The notes under the pieces are model-generated. The model was not told where the DNA came from, did not search any database, and saw only the letters and a list, made by a program, of their open reading frames with translations. This document shows positions 1 through 9,408 of a stretch of DNA of 64,000 nucleotides, piece by piece; the first letter of the stretch is position 1, and every line of letters starts with the position of its first letter. Source of the DNA: Olsenella sp. An270 (GTDB lineage: Bacteria; Actinomycetota; Coriobacteriia; Coriobacteriales; Atopobiaceae). The stretch is taken from contig NZ_NFJF01000002.1 in assembly GCF_002159735.1 (NCBI RefSeq), positions 186,001-250,000 of the forward strand, given 5' to 3'. The position numbers and the translations under genes are program-made.

Positions 1-515
1 TCCACTACAAGGCCATCCAGCTCATCTCGAAGCACCTGCGCGACGCCGTGGCCGAGGCCAAGAGCGGCGTCCCGGGCTCCGGCCGCGAGGGCATGGCGCT
101 CGCCCAGTACATCGCCGGCATGGGCTTCTCCAACGTGGGCCTGGGCATCGACCACGCCATGGCGCACACGCTCTCCGCGCACTACGACACCCCGCACGGC
201 GTCGCCTGCGCGATGCTGCTGCCCGTTGCGATGGAGTACAACAAGCCCGTCGTGACCAAGCGCCTCGCCGAGGTCGCCGTGGCCATGGGCGTCGACACCA
301 CCGGCATGAGCGACGACGAGGCCGCCGACGCCGCCATCGCCGCGGTGCGCCAGCTCTCCGCCGACGTCAACATCAAGCCCACGTGCGACGGCCTGGTTGA
401 GGAGGACCTCGACCAGCTGGCCGACGACGCCATCGCCGACGCCTGCTTCCCGGGCAACCCGCGCGAGGCCGACCACGCCGCCGTCGTGGAGCTGTTCCGC
501 AAGGTGATGGCGTAG
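1..515 (+). CDS. fucO: Lactaldehyde reductase-like iron-containing alcohol dehydrogenase, C-terminal part
   Basis: The 5' end lies outside the window; reading starts at base 3 and ends with TAG at 513-515, leaving about 170 residues. This is the all-helical C-terminal half of a group III (iron-dependent) alcohol dehydrogenase. The metal-site signature GIDHAMAH followed by YDTPHG supplies the expected His ligands, and the closing GNPREA matches FucO-type 1,2-propanediol oxidoreductases, which interconvert L-lactaldehyde and propanediol with NAD(H). The family is secure. The FucO subtype is inferred from similarity in this half, because the NAD-binding half cannot be seen. A long hairpin follows 19 nt after the stop. 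Confidence 0.75.
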   Translation, partial: HYKAIQLISKHLRDAVAEAKSGVPGSGREGMALAQYIAGMGFSNVGLGIDHAMAHTLSAHYDTPHGVACAMLLPVAMEYNKPVVTKRLAEVAVAMGVDTTGMSDDEAADAAIAAVRQLSADVNIKPTCDGLVEEDLDQLADDAIADACFPGNPREADHAAVVELFRKVMA

Positions 516-533
516 CATCCTCGCCAACGTAAA

Positions 534-608
534 GGGGCCCGGCACCTCGCACGCAAACTGCTTCGCGCGTAGCGCTCAGGAAGTTTGCTTGGCGAGGTGC
601 CGGGCCCC
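534..608 (+). terminator. Long perfect hairpin after fucO-like gene
   Basis: A 17-bp perfect inverted repeat (534-550 with 592-608) encloses a second 7-bp pair (553-559 with 582-588). It starts 19 nt after the dehydrogenase stop. There is no U-run after it, so it may act as a Rho-independent-like terminator, an mRNA-stabilising 3' structure, or a repeat element. Confidence 0.5.
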
Positions 609-619
609 GCTGTCTCGGG

Positions 620-857
620 GCTCCTTCTAGGAATTGACGTTCTTGTCGGCGGGGAATCTAGGAAAAAGCGGGGTTGTCCTCTGGTTGGCAGCGGGACGAG
701 GCTTTTGTGCGTCGGAGGGCCCCTGTTTTGGTACAAGGGCGGGAAATCCTAGAAGTTCGGGCGACAAGGGCGGCGATTTTAGGAAGCGCGTAGGACAAGG
801 CCCTCGGTTTCTAGAAGCCGTCCGGACAAGGGCGGCGATTCCCGGGCGACAGGGTGC
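620..857. repeat. Composite repeat, copy 1 (six ~24-bp units)
   Basis: This lies in the 370-nt gap between two convergent genes, which otherwise holds nothing recognisable. Two forward units run from TTCTAGGAA or ATCTAGGAA to CTTGTC or GTTGTCC (about 625-646 and 656-679). Four inverted units start near 731, 762, 793 and 824, of type GACAAGGGCGGCGATT then TAGAA or TAGGAA, about 31 bp apart. The same six-unit layout, in opposite orientation, is found at 41915-42104. Confidence 0.6.
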
Positions 858-885
858 CCGCGCGGGCGAGAAGGACGACCTCCCG

Positions 886-1248
886 CTACTCCTCGCCCAC
901 GGCCCCGCCGACGAGCATGCTCACGATCGAGATGATGACGGCGCCGACCAGCGCGGAGCCGAAGGACTCGATCGCGATGCCGGCGTGGAAGATGTTGCGG
1001 GAGAGGAAGCTCGCCAGCTCGAGCACCATCGCGTTGACCACCACGTAGAAGATGCCCAGCGTGCCGATCGTGAGCGGCAGCGCGAGCACCTGCATCACGG
1101 GCTTGATCGTGGCGTTGAGCAGCGCGAGCGTGAGCGCGCACATGATCGGCCCCGCCCAGGTGCCGCCCACGGCCTCGATGCCCGGGACGATCCAGATGGC
1201 CACCGCGCACGCGACGGCCGTGACGAGCCACTTGCCGAGAAACCCCAT
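886..1248 (-). CDS. Phage holin family IV-like small membrane protein
   Basis: This 120-residue protein has an ATG start preceded by GGGAGG, 21 nt after the HAD gene with which it probably forms a two-gene operon. It is almost entirely hydrophobic, with about four membrane helices: residues ~8-22, ~33-55, ~57-80 and ~95-117. The Gly-containing second and third helices and the stretch LALLNATIKP resemble the widespread four-TMS family annotated as phage holin superfamily IV (PF04020-like, YvlD type). Despite the name, these chromosomal proteins are not known to be lytic and their role is unknown. There is no phage context here. Confidence 0.7.
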   Translation of the reverse strand: MGFLGKWLVTAVACAVAIWIVPGIEAVGGTWAGPIMCALTLALLNATIKPVMQVLALPLTIGTLGIFYVVVNAMVLELASFLSRNIFHAGIAIESFGSALVGAVIISIVSMLVGGAVGEE

Positions 1249-1268
1249 GGGTCGCACCTCCCGTCCGC

Positions 1269-2099
1269 CTACGCGCGCCGCGCCGCCAGCACGGCGTCGA
1301 TCACCTGCGCCACGCCGCGCTCGTTGTTGGAGGGGATGCGGAAGTCGGCGAAGCGCTCCATGCGCTCCTCCGCGTTGGCGACGAGGTAGCCGTGGCCCAC
1401 GGTCTCGAGCATCTCGGCGTCGTTGTCGGTGTCGCCGCAGGCCACGACGTCGGCGACGGAGATCCCCAGGTGCTCGCAGAGGCGCTCGACGCCCGTGCCC
1501 TTGTCGACGCCCTGGTTCATGATGTCGATCCACACGGCGCCGCCGCAGGTCACCGAGAGCTGCTCGCCCCAGGCCGGCGCGTACACCTCGTCGCGCATGG
1601 GCACCGCGTTGCCCTCGGGGAAGTAGACCGTGAACTTGTTGACCTCGGCCGCCAGGTGGTCGAGCGTCTCCACGTAGACGATGTTGTGGTAGAAGGTGCG
1701 GAAGACGTCGTCATAGCGGCGGTCCTGCTCGCGGACGTAGCAGGCGTCGAGTCCGCAGACCGTGGGCAGCCCGTAGCCGCCCTCGAGCGTGAACTCGGTG
1801 AGCGCCTGGACCGTCGCCGGCTCGATGAGGCTCTTGAACACGACGTCCTCGCGGCAGACCACCGCGGCGCCGTTGTCGGTGACGAAGGCCATGTGGTCCC
1901 ACGAGTCCGGGAACATATCGCGCAGCGTGTAGAGCGGCCGCCCGCTCGCCGCGGCAAAGAGCGCCCCCGCGCCCTCGAGCGCGCGGATGCGTCCCGGCAT
2001 GTCCTCGGGCATGGACTTGTCGTCGGCGAGCAGCGTGTAGTCCATGTCGCTCGCCACCAGGCGAACGCCGGAGAGGTCGTCCTCCAGGTAACTTCTCAT
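1269..2099 (-). CDS. HAD-superfamily (Cof-like, subclass IIB) hydrolase
   Basis: 276 residues, a typical size for Cof-type phosphatases. Motif I is SDMDYTLL (nucleophile Asp18, general acid Asp20), motif II is the Ser of AASGRP, and motif IV is VACGDTDNDAEML near residues 218-230. A large C2 cap lies between motifs II and III. These enzymes dephosphorylate small sugar phosphates or flavin precursors, and substrate cannot be read from sequence. It is followed on the same strand by the small membrane protein. The opposite strand begins with yerC 115 nt away, so the two promoters are divergent. Confidence 0.85.
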   Translation of the reverse strand: MRSYLEDDLSGVRLVASDMDYTLLADDKSMPEDMPGRIRALEGAGALFAAASGRPLYTLRDMFPDSWDHMAFVTDNGAAVVCREDVVFKSLIEPATVQALTEFTLEGGYGLPTVCGLDACYVREQDRRYDDVFRTFYHNIVYVETLDHLAAEVNKFTVYFPEGNAVPMRDEVYAPAWGEQLSVTCGGAVWIDIMNQGVDKGTGVERLCEHLGISVADVVACGDTDNDAEMLETVGHGYLVANAEERMERFADFRIPSNNERGVAQVIDAVLAARRA

Positions 2100-2163
2100 C
2101 GATCCTCCGTCTCACGTGGTCCGTTCCGCGCACAATTCTAGCGTGAGCACTGGCGCGCGGGCG

Positions 2164-2179
2164 CTTTAATGCGCTAAAG
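2164..2179. promoter_or_regulatory. Small dyad in the HAD/yerC divergent promoter region
   Basis: CTTTA (2164-2168) and TAAAG (2175-2179) form an inverted repeat around the only AT-rich patch between the divergent HAD and yerC genes, 35 nt before the yerC start. It could overlap a -10 region or be an operator for the TrpR-like product. This is tentative. Confidence 0.3.
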
Positions 2180-2214
2180 TGTGAGGCCGAGAAGAACGAG
2201 ACGGGGAGGGGCCC

Positions 2215-2514
2215 ATGGCACAGGTCGGCGGCATCGGCGAGGCGCAGACGCGTCGCCTCTACGAGGCGCTCTGCTCGCTCGACTCCGCCGACGAGGCCCG
2301 GGCGCTCCTGGGAGACCTCTGCACCCCGCGCGAGATCGAGGACCTCTCTCAGCGCCTCGAGGTGGCCACCATGCTCGCCGCCGGGGCCTCCTACCTCGAC
2401 GTCTCCCATGCGACGGGAGCCTCATCGACCACGGTCTCACGCGTCTCCAAGTGCCTGAACGGCCCCGCGGGGGGCTACCGGATGGTGCTCGCGCGCCTCG
2501 ACGGCGAGGCGTAG
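2215..2514 (+). CDS. YerC/YecD family TrpR-related DNA-binding protein
   Basis: 99 residues, matching the family's ~100. The core CTPREIEDLSQRLEVATML followed by a helix-turn-helix (about residues 60-85, with TGASSTTVSRVSKCL) is diagnostic of the YerC/YecD branch of the Trp repressor fold. Regulatory targets are poorly known for the family. The start has a strong GGGGAGGGG ribosome site and GAGAAGAACG lies just upstream. It is 93 nt before addB and probably monocistronic or weakly co-transcribed. Confidence 0.85.
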   Translation: MAQVGGIGEAQTRRLYEALCSLDSADEARALLGDLCTPREIEDLSQRLEVATMLAAGASYLDVSHATGASSTTVSRVSKCLNGPAGGYRMVLARLDGEA

Positions 2515-2607
2515 GGGCCCGCCGCCCGCCAGCCGCCGACGGACTTTTTGTCCGGTCGGTCCGCTAGGCTAGGATGTGCCGAGAAGAACGACGGCCCGGG
2601 AGGCCCC

Positions 2608-5600
2608 ATGCCGCTGAGCGCCCTGAGTGCAACAGATGAGAGACTCGCATCGCCCGAGCTCGTCGGCCGCGTGCGCGACGCGCTCGGGTCGTGCGGGCGC
2701 GCGGTCGTGCTCGTCCCGAGCTTCGCCCAGGCCCTCGAGGTCCAGCGCGCCCTCGCCGCCGAGCGCGGCCTCTCGCTCGGCGTCACGGTGAGCACGCCCG
2801 CCGCCTGGGCGCGGGAGCGCTGGGAGGTCTGGGGGGACGGCCGCCGGGTGGTGGACGGCGCCTCGCGCGACCTGCTCGCCGCGCGCGTGCTCCGTCGCGC
2901 CTGCTGGCGGCCCGGCTTCCCGCTCGCGGACACCCCCGGTACCGCGGCGCTGCTCGCCGACCTCTCGCGCCTCGGGATGCCCTGGCTCACGGGGTCGGTC
3001 GAGCCGCCGGAGGGGGCGACCGAGGCGGAGTGCGCGCTGGTGGGGCTCCTCCCCGACCTCGACGCCGAGCTTCGAGCCTCCGGCCTCGTCGAGGGCTGCG
3101 AGGTCATGGACGCGCTCCCGGGCGTCCTCGCTGCCGAGGGCGTCGCCGTGCCGCCCGTGACCGTCGCCGGGTTCCCGTGGATGGGCCGCGCCGAGCGCAC
3201 CCTCGTCGAGGGGCTCGCCGCAACCTTCGACGTCGCCGTCGTGGGGGAGCCCGCGACCGCCTCCGGCGCGGCGCGCTCCGAGGGGCTCGCCGCCCTGCTC
3301 GCCACGCTGTTCCACCCCTCCGACGAGCCGCTTGCCGCCTCCGGCGCGGTTCGCATGCTGCTCCCGGCGGGCCCGTCCGCCGCTCCCGAGCTGGTCTGCC
3401 GCGCCATCGCCGACCTGGCGGGGGAGGGGTGTCACGACGTCGTCGTGGTGGCCCGGGACGCGTCACGCGCCTGGCGCGAGCTCTCGCCGCGCCTCGCCGC
3501 CCGCGGGGTCTCCGCCCGGGCTCAGCTCTCCTGCCACATGGCGGAGCTCGAGCCGGGGCGCGCCTTCCTGGGCTACGCCCGCGCCGTCGCGCGCCTCTCC
3601 GAGCTGGATGAGACCTGGCCCGCCAACGAGCCGGTCGCAGACGCCCCGCGGGCGGGCACCGTCCGCGTCACCCTGGGGGACATGTCGTGGTGGCCCCCGC
3701 GCGACCTCTCCGACTTCCTGGTCTCCTCGATCTCCCACCTGGACGCCGCGCGGGCGCGCCGGCTCGATGCCGAGTGGCGCGGCAACCGCCTGCTCACGCC
3801 CGGCTCCGTCCTCGAGCAGCTCGCCTCGCCGCGCTCGGTCTCGCCCGAGGTGGCCGCGGCCACCCGCGAGCTCCTGCGCGGAAGGCTCGGCTCCGCCGCG
3901 TCCAAGCTGCTCATGCCCTTCGTGGACGGGGACGCGTCCGACGCGCCCGGCGCGCGTGAGGCCGTCGCCGCGCTCGGGGCGGTGCTCGACGTGGCGCGGA
4001 CCCTGAAGGAGCTCGGCGTCTCCGCCGATCCCTCCCAGCGCTCCGCCGTCGCCCTCTCCGAGCTCGTGGACCTCGCCGAGGCGGCGCTCGGGCGCGACGC
4101 CGTCGTGCTGCGCCCGGAGCGCACGGCGCCCGGCGACGTCACGGTCCGCATCGTCGACGCCACGACGGCGAGCCGCCTCGCCCCCGCCTCTTCTGACGCG
4201 CTCGTCCTCCTCGACCAGACCTCCGCCGACGCGCCCGTCTCGGAGGCAGATGACGCGCTCTCGCACATCCTGTGCTCCTGGGGCGTCGAGGAGCCGCCGA
4301 GCGCGATGGAGCGTGAGCGCGCGCGGTTCGCCGCGATCGCCCGCGTGCCCCGGCGCGTGCTCGCGCTCGAGCGGACGCTCTTCGGGACGGACGGCAAGGA
4401 GTGCTACCCCTCCGTCATGCTCTCCGAGGTCATGGCCTGCTTCGGGCTGGGGGCCGGGGCGGACGTCGCCGAGACGGCGGGCGCGCTGGGCGAGAGGAAC
4501 GTGCTCACGCGCTCGGAGTCGTCCCTGGCCGAGAACGTCTCCGCGACCGGCGTCGCCGCGGCCCGCGTGGGCGAGGAGACCCCGGCGCCCGCGGGCAGGA
4601 TCGACGCGCGCGAGCGCGAGCTGGTCTCGCCCCCGCCGGAGGGCGCGGACGCGGTCGACCCCCGTCCCGTCCTCTCCGCCTCCCAGATAGAGAGCTACCT
4701 CGAGTGCCCGTACAAGTGGTTCAGCCTGAGGCGCCTGCGCCTGCGCGACGCCGATGCGCTCTTCACGGGCGCGGAGATGGGCACGTTTGCGCATCGCGTG
4801 CTCGAGGTGAGCCGCCGCGAGCTCGTCGCCCGCGCGCGAGAGCGCGCCGACGGGGGCCGCGTCCTTGCCGACCTGCGCGCGGGGAGTCCCGACGCCATGC
4901 AGCAGGAACCCTACCGCGACGAGGTGGAGCGCCTGCTGGCGCTCGCCCAGCAGGACCCCGCCGCCCGCCTTCCCGGCTCGGCGCCGGGCAATGCCGCTGA
5001 GCTCGAGGAGGCCCGCGCCGTGCTCGAGGAGGAGTTCGACGCGCACCTCGCCCACCAGTACCAGCTCGTCGGCGGCCGCAGGCCGCTGCCGCAGGCCCTC
5101 GTGCCGCACCTCGCGCGCGAGCACGGGCAGCTCGCGGGCCTCCGGCGCGACCTGGGGACGCTGCTCGACTTCGAGGCCGGCGTGCTCGCGGGCTTCGAGC
5201 CGCGCTTCTTCGAGTGGGGCTTCGGCCGCGGCTCCGCGCCCAAGGTCGAGTACGCCGGGGTGCTGCTCACGGGCACGGTCGACCGCATCGACGTGGACGC
5301 ACACGGCCAGGTGGCCGTCGTCGACTACAAGCACAAGTCCGACGACGGCTTCGCCAGGGAGTACGACGCGTTCTCCGGAGACCGCGAGCCGGGGTCCTTC
5401 TCGCTGCCCCGGCGCGTTCAGTCGCTGATATACGCGCAGGTCGTCCGCCGCGCGTTCCCCGACCTCACCGTGCGCGCCGCCCTCTACCTGTGCACCAAGG
5501 GTGACCATGCGCTCGCCGGCGCGGTCGACGAGAACCTCGCCGACCTCGTGCTCGGCGAGGGCGCCTCCTCCAGGAGGCTCGCGTCCGTGGCGGTGCCCCG

Positions 5601-5781
5601 CGACGAGCGCTTTGGCCGCGGGGACGCTGCCGGCATGGAGGCCCTGCTCGACGCCAGCGAGGACCAGATCGCGCAGAAGATGGAGCGCCTGCTCGCCGGG
5701 GACATCGAGGCGAGTCCCCTCGACGCGGAGGCCTGCCGCTTCTGCCCGGTGCTCAACTGCGAGAGGAGGCTGCGGAAGTGA
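2608..5781 (+). CDS. addB: AddB-like PD-(D/E)XK nuclease subunit
   Basis: 1057 residues from the ATG with GGGAGG upstream; an earlier in-frame ATG at 2548 lacks a good site. The C-terminal nuclease has VVDYKHK (about residue 904) and upstream acidic residues in GTVDRID. Four cysteines, one in YLECPYKW (~699) and three in CRFCPVLNC (~1043-1051), match the 4Fe-4S staple of AddB-type nucleases. The N-terminal half is helicase-like, but I see no clear Walker A, so it may be a helicase-dead scaffold. It pairs with the overlapping AddA-like gene to process double-strand DNA ends for RecA loading, normally controlled by a Chi-type sequence. Confidence 0.8.
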   Translation: MPLSALSATDERLASPELVGRVRDALGSCGRAVVLVPSFAQALEVQRALAAERGLSLGVTVSTPAAWARERWEVWGDGRRVVDGASRDLLAARVLRRACWRPGFPLADTPGTAALLADLSRLGMPWLTGSVEPPEGATEAECALVGLLPDLDAELRASGLVEGCEVMDALPGVLAAEGVAVPPVTVAGFPWMGRAERTLVEGLAATFDVAVVGEPATASGAARSEGLAALLATLFHPSDEPLAASGAVRMLLPAGPSAAPELVCRAIADLAGEGCHDVVVVARDASRAWRELSPRLAARGVSARAQLSCHMAELEPGRAFLGYARAVARLSELDETWPANEPVADAPRAGTVRVTLGDMSWWPPRDLSDFLVSSISHLDAARARRLDAEWRGNRLLTPGSVLEQLASPRSVSPEVAAATRELLRGRLGSAASKLLMPFVDGDASDAPGAREAVAALGAVLDVARTLKELGVSADPSQRSAVALSELVDLAEAALGRDAVVLRPERTAPGDVTVRIVDATTASRLAPASSDALVLLDQTSADAPVSEADDALSHILCSWGVEEPPSAMERERARFAAIARVPRRVLALERTLFGTDGKECYPSVMLSEVMACFGLGAGADVAETAGALGERNVLTRSESSLAENVSATGVAAARVGEETPAPAGRIDARERELVSPPPEGADAVDPRPVLSASQIESYLECPYKWFSLRRLRLRDADALFTGAEMGTFAHRVLEVSRRELVARARERADGGRVLADLRAGSPDAMQQEPYRDEVERLLALAQQDPAARLPGSAPGNAAELEEARAVLEEEFDAHLAHQYQLVGGRRPLPQALVPHLAREHGQLAGLRRDLGTLLDFEAGVLAGFEPRFFEWGFGRGSAPKVEYAGVLLTGTVDRIDVDAHGQVAVVDYKHKSDDGFAREYDAFSGDREPGSFSLPRRVQSLIYAQVVRRAFPDLTVRAALYLCTKGDHALAGAVDENLADLVLGEGASSRRLASVAVPRDERFGRGDAAGMEALLDASEDQIAQKMERLLAGDIEASPLDAEACRFCPVLNCERRLRK

Positions 5782-8700
5782 GCGCGAAGGTCGACCTTTC
5801 CGAGCTCAACGACAGGCAGCGCGCAATCGTCACGACGCTCGACGAGCCCCTCTTCGTGGAGGCGGGCGCCGGGTCCGGCAAGACGTTCACGCTCACGAGG
5901 CGCATCGCCTGGGCCCTCTCGCCCGAGTCGGGGCCGGACGGGCGCCCCTTCGTCGACAGCCTCGACCAGGTGCTCGTCATCACCTTCACCGAGGCGGCCG
6001 CCCGCGAGATCAAGGAGCGGACGAGAAGGACGCTGCGCTCCGCGGGCATGGTCGAGCAGGCGCTCGCGGTCGACGACGCCTGGATCTCGACGATCCACGG
6101 CATGTGCTCGCGCATCCTGCACCGTCACGCGCTCGACCTCGGGCTGGACCCCTCCTTCGAGGTGGCCGCCGAGTCCGTGCGGGCGGCGCTGTTCGACCGC
6201 GCGATGGACGACGTGATGCGCGCCGCGCGCTCCGACGACGAGTTCGCGCCCCTGTTCGCCGAGTTCGACCTGGGGATGCGGACAAGGACCGGCTACACGG
6301 GGGTCATGGGGCTCGTGGCTGCGCTCGTGGACGCCGGGGCGTCCTGCCCCCGCGGCGTGGACGCGCTCGAGGCGGCGCAGGGCGATCCCTCCCTCGTGCG
6401 CGAGGCGCTCGCCACCCTCACGGCGCGCATGGAGGAGCTCGCCTCGCTGCGTCTCACGCCCGCCGCCCTGGGGCGGGTGGCGCCCGCCCTGGAGGAGCTG
6501 CGAGCGTTCGAGCGGCGCCCCCTCCGCGAGTGCACGCCCGAGGCGGTGTGCGAGCTCGTCTCGCGCCTCTCGCTCCCCCAGGCGAGAGGTGCGATAAAGG
6601 ACGAGGTCAAGGCAGTCAAGGCAGCCCGCGCGCTCGTGCTCGCGGAGGCGCGCTTCTGCGGCGTGGCCCCGCTCGGGGGATCTTTGCGGGAGCTCGCCCG
6701 CCGCGTGGCGGTCCGCTACCGCGAGATCAAGGACGCCAATCGCTGCCTCGACAACGACGACCTCGTGCGCGAGGCCCTGGCCGCCGTGCGCGACGTCGCA
6801 CCCGTGCGCCGGGACTACGAGGGGCGCTTCCGCCTCGTGATGGTCGACGAGTTCCAGGACACCGACGAGATGCAGCTCGAGCTCATCGGACTGCTCGCCG
6901 GCGAGGACGTGGCGCACCTCTGCACCGTCGGCGACGCCCAGCAGTCGATCTACCGCTTCCGCGGCGCCGACGTGGGAGTCTTCCGCAGGCACGGGGAGCG
7001 GGTCTCCCGCGCCGGGACCGTCCGCCTCGACACCAACTACCGCAGCCACGCGGACATCCTCGCCCTCGTCGAGCGTGTGTGCACGGGCGGTGACTCCGCC
7101 GCGCCCGGCACGCTCGAAGGCTTCATGCACCTCGCTGCCAATGACGAGCGCAAGGACGGCTACCAGGCACATAACCTGCCGCGCGTCGACATCGAGGTGT
7201 GCTCTGGGCGGGGGGTCTCCGGGCGTCCCTCCAAGCACCAGGTGGCGACCGCCGCCGCGCAGGTCGCGGACGCGCTCGCGCGCTATCGCGCGGCGGGGGA
7301 GCGCGCCGGCGACATGGCCCTTCTGCTCGGCGTGACGACCAACGCCGACCTCTACATCGACGCCATCCGCTCGCGCGGGATGGAGTGCGTGGTCACCGGC
7401 GGGTCCACCTTCACCTCGACGGACGAGGTGAAGGTCATGTGCGCCCTGCTGCACACCCTGGCCAACCCGGCGGACACGCAGTCGGGTCTCTTCCCGCTGC
7501 TGGCGAGCGAGATGTTCGGTCTCGATGCCAATGACTTCTGCGAGCTCGGCTCCCGGGCGCAGGAGAAGTCCGACGCACCCGCCAAGCGCGGGATCGACCG
7601 CGGCCTGGCTTCGATGGAGCTCTTTGGCGGCCATGAGCCCTCGGCGCGGCTCTCCCGCGCCCACGAGGTGCTCTCCCGCGCGCTCGAGCAGGTGCGGTGG
7701 CGCGGCGTGGCGGACGTGTGCCTCGACGTGGCGCGCGACTCGGGCTGGCTCTCCCGCCTCGAGCGCTCCGGAGCCGAGGGCCGCGCCCGCGCGGCCAACG
7801 TGCTCGCCGCGGTGCGCTACGTCCGCGACCTCACGGAGGACCTGGGGCTCGGCGCCGCCCGCGCGGCGACGGAGTTCGACGCGTGGCTCCAGGTGGCCAA
7901 GGTGCCCCCCGCCTCCCTCGCGGGCGCCGACGGCGCGGCGGGCGACGGAACGGTCCGCGTGATGACGATCCACGCCTCCAAGGGCCTGGAGTTCGGCGTC
8001 TGCGCCGTCGCCGAGTGCTGGTCGCGCCCGCGATCGGAGGCCGCGCTGGCGCTCGGCCCCCTGCGGGACGGGACCCGCACGTTTGTGCTGCGTCCCCGCG
8101 ACGACGACCACAAGCTCTCGAGCCTCCTCGACGAGCTGGACCCCGAGGAGCTCGAGGAGAGTGCGGACCGGGCGGCGCACCTGTCGCTCTGCGCGCGCTA
8201 CGCGACGCTCCGGTCGCAGGACGAGGAGGCGGAGTCCCACGAGCGCGCGCGGCTGCTCTACGTCGCGCTCACGCGCGCCTGCGAGGCCCTGGTGCTCTCG
8301 GTCCCCGCGGCCTGCGGCAAGGACGGCATCCCCTCGTCGGCGCTCGCCGCCGCCACGCTCGAGGCGCTCCTCGGCGAGGCGTCCGCGCCGTCGGTGGGGG
8401 AGACGCGGGCGGACTTTGGCGGGAGCGCGCCCGCCCGCGTGCGCTGCGTCGAGGTGACGAGCGAGGGCAGCGGCGATCAGAGGTCCGTCCTCGCGTCGTC
8501 CGGCGGCTCGCTGGCCGCCTTCGACGGCGCCCTCCCCGACGACCCCGCCGACGTGGTCCGCCTCGGCACCCCGGGCGCCGTAGGCGGCGAGGCCGACGCC
8601 GGCCCCGTCCCGTTCGAGCTCTTCGAGATGGCCGGCGAGGCCGCGCCGGAGACCGGGTCCTGGCGAGCTCGCGAGGGCGTCTTCAGCTACTCGAGCGTCC

Positions 8701-9293
8701 GCGCCTCCCTCGAGCCCCCGGCCCCGCCCTCGCGCAGGTCCCGCGAGGCCGACGCCGCCGGCGAGGCCGACGCCGACGATGCCGACCGCGCAACCAACCT
8801 GGGCTCGGCGTTCCACGAGCTCGCCCAGGCGATGGTCGAGTCCGGCGCTCCGGCGGGCGAGGCCCGCGTCCGTGCGCAGGCGAGGCGCTGGCACCTGTCC
8901 TCCCGCGCGGAGGCGCGCCTGCGCGAGGCGCTCGCGCGCTGGGAGGGTTCGCGCGTCCGCGCCGAGGCCCTGTCGTGGGACCTCGTGCGCGCGGAGGTCC
9001 CGTTCTTCCGGCGCGTGGACTCGCCGCACGGCGAGTACCTCGAGGGGGCGATGGACCTGCTCTGCACGAGCGCCGACGGGCGCCGCGCGCTGGTGGTCGA
9101 CTACAAGACGGGAGACCGCGGCCTCACGCCCGACGAGGTGCGCGAGCGTCACGCCATGCAGGCCGAGTTCTACGCCGGGGTCCTTCTCGACGAGGGAGTC
9201 AAGCGGGTGGAGTGCGCCTTCGTCTGCGTCGAGCGCGAGGACCCGGAGACCCCGGGCGAGCCGCTCGTGGCCCGCTACTCCTTCGGCTCGTAG
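5778..9293 (+). CDS. addA: AddA-like UvrD/Rep helicase-nuclease
   Basis: 1171 residues. The GTG start overlaps the addB stop (GTGA), with GAGAGGAGG upstream, so the two are translationally coupled. Superfamily 1 helicase motifs are intact: Walker A EAGAGSGKTF (~29-37), Walker B VDEFQDTDE (~355), GDAQQSIYRFRGAD (motif III) and TIHASKGLEF (~728). The C-terminal RecB-type nuclease has the metal and catalytic residues of VVDYKTGD (~1107) and the following QAEFYA. This is the motor and nuclease of an AddAB/RecBCD-equivalent end-processing complex. Nothing looks damaged. Confidence 0.87.
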   Translation: MSAKVDLSELNDRQRAIVTTLDEPLFVEAGAGSGKTFTLTRRIAWALSPESGPDGRPFVDSLDQVLVITFTEAAAREIKERTRRTLRSAGMVEQALAVDDAWISTIHGMCSRILHRHALDLGLDPSFEVAAESVRAALFDRAMDDVMRAARSDDEFAPLFAEFDLGMRTRTGYTGVMGLVAALVDAGASCPRGVDALEAAQGDPSLVREALATLTARMEELASLRLTPAALGRVAPALEELRAFERRPLRECTPEAVCELVSRLSLPQARGAIKDEVKAVKAARALVLAEARFCGVAPLGGSLRELARRVAVRYREIKDANRCLDNDDLVREALAAVRDVAPVRRDYEGRFRLVMVDEFQDTDEMQLELIGLLAGEDVAHLCTVGDAQQSIYRFRGADVGVFRRHGERVSRAGTVRLDTNYRSHADILALVERVCTGGDSAAPGTLEGFMHLAANDERKDGYQAHNLPRVDIEVCSGRGVSGRPSKHQVATAAAQVADALARYRAAGERAGDMALLLGVTTNADLYIDAIRSRGMECVVTGGSTFTSTDEVKVMCALLHTLANPADTQSGLFPLLASEMFGLDANDFCELGSRAQEKSDAPAKRGIDRGLASMELFGGHEPSARLSRAHEVLSRALEQVRWRGVADVCLDVARDSGWLSRLERSGAEGRARAANVLAAVRYVRDLTEDLGLGAARAATEFDAWLQVAKVPPASLAGADGAAGDGTVRVMTIHASKGLEFGVCAVAECWSRPRSEAALALGPLRDGTRTFVLRPRDDDHKLSSLLDELDPEELEESADRAAHLSLCARYATLRSQDEEAESHERARLLYVALTRACEALVLSVPAACGKDGIPSSALAAATLEALLGEASAPSVGETRADFGGSAPARVRCVEVTSEGSGDQRSVLASSGGSLAAFDGALPDDPADVVRLGTPGAVGGEADAGPVPFELFEMAGEAAPETGSWRAREGVFSYSSVRASLEPPAPPSRRSREADAAGEADADDADRATNLGSAFHELAQAMVESGAPAGEARVRAQARRWHLSSRAEARLREALARWEGSRVRAEALSWDLVRAEVPFFRRVDSPHGEYLEGAMDLLCTSADGRRALVVDYKTGDRGLTPDEVRERHAMQAEFYAGVLLDEGVKRVECAFVCVEREDPETPGEPLVARYSFGS

Positions 9294-9340
9294 GCGCCGC
9301 CCGCCCTCTCGCAGACCGTTCGCCTCTCAACTTGCATATA

Positions 9341-9371
9341 ACTTGTACATGGTCCACCCAGTTGGTGTAAG
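9341..9371 (+). promoter_or_regulatory. gntR promoter with operator-like ACTTGTAC
   Basis: TTGTAC (9343-9348) lies 17 bp before TGTAAG (9366-9371), a plausible -35/-10 pair. ACTTGTACAT overlaps the -35 box and repeats the core of the palindrome in front of the PTS operon at 10315-10332, which suggests autoregulation by the GntR protein. Confidence 0.4.
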
Positions 9372-9408
9372 GTTGCCGTGTCAGGAGTCTTTCAGGAAGG
9401 GTCGTGCC

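Noticed and set aside
620-857. CRISPR array
   Set aside because: Units are only ~24 bp with ~7-bp spacers, vary among themselves and switch orientation; no cas genes are present.
886-1248. Prophage remnant based on a holin-like protein
   Set aside because: The family is a widespread chromosomal four-helix protein and no phage genes surround it.
5484-9152. A 1222-codon open frame on the minus strand opposite addA
   Set aside because: It is the antisense shadow of a motif-complete helicase gene in GC-rich DNA; composition is Arg/Gly/Ala/His-rich and no domain is recognisable.
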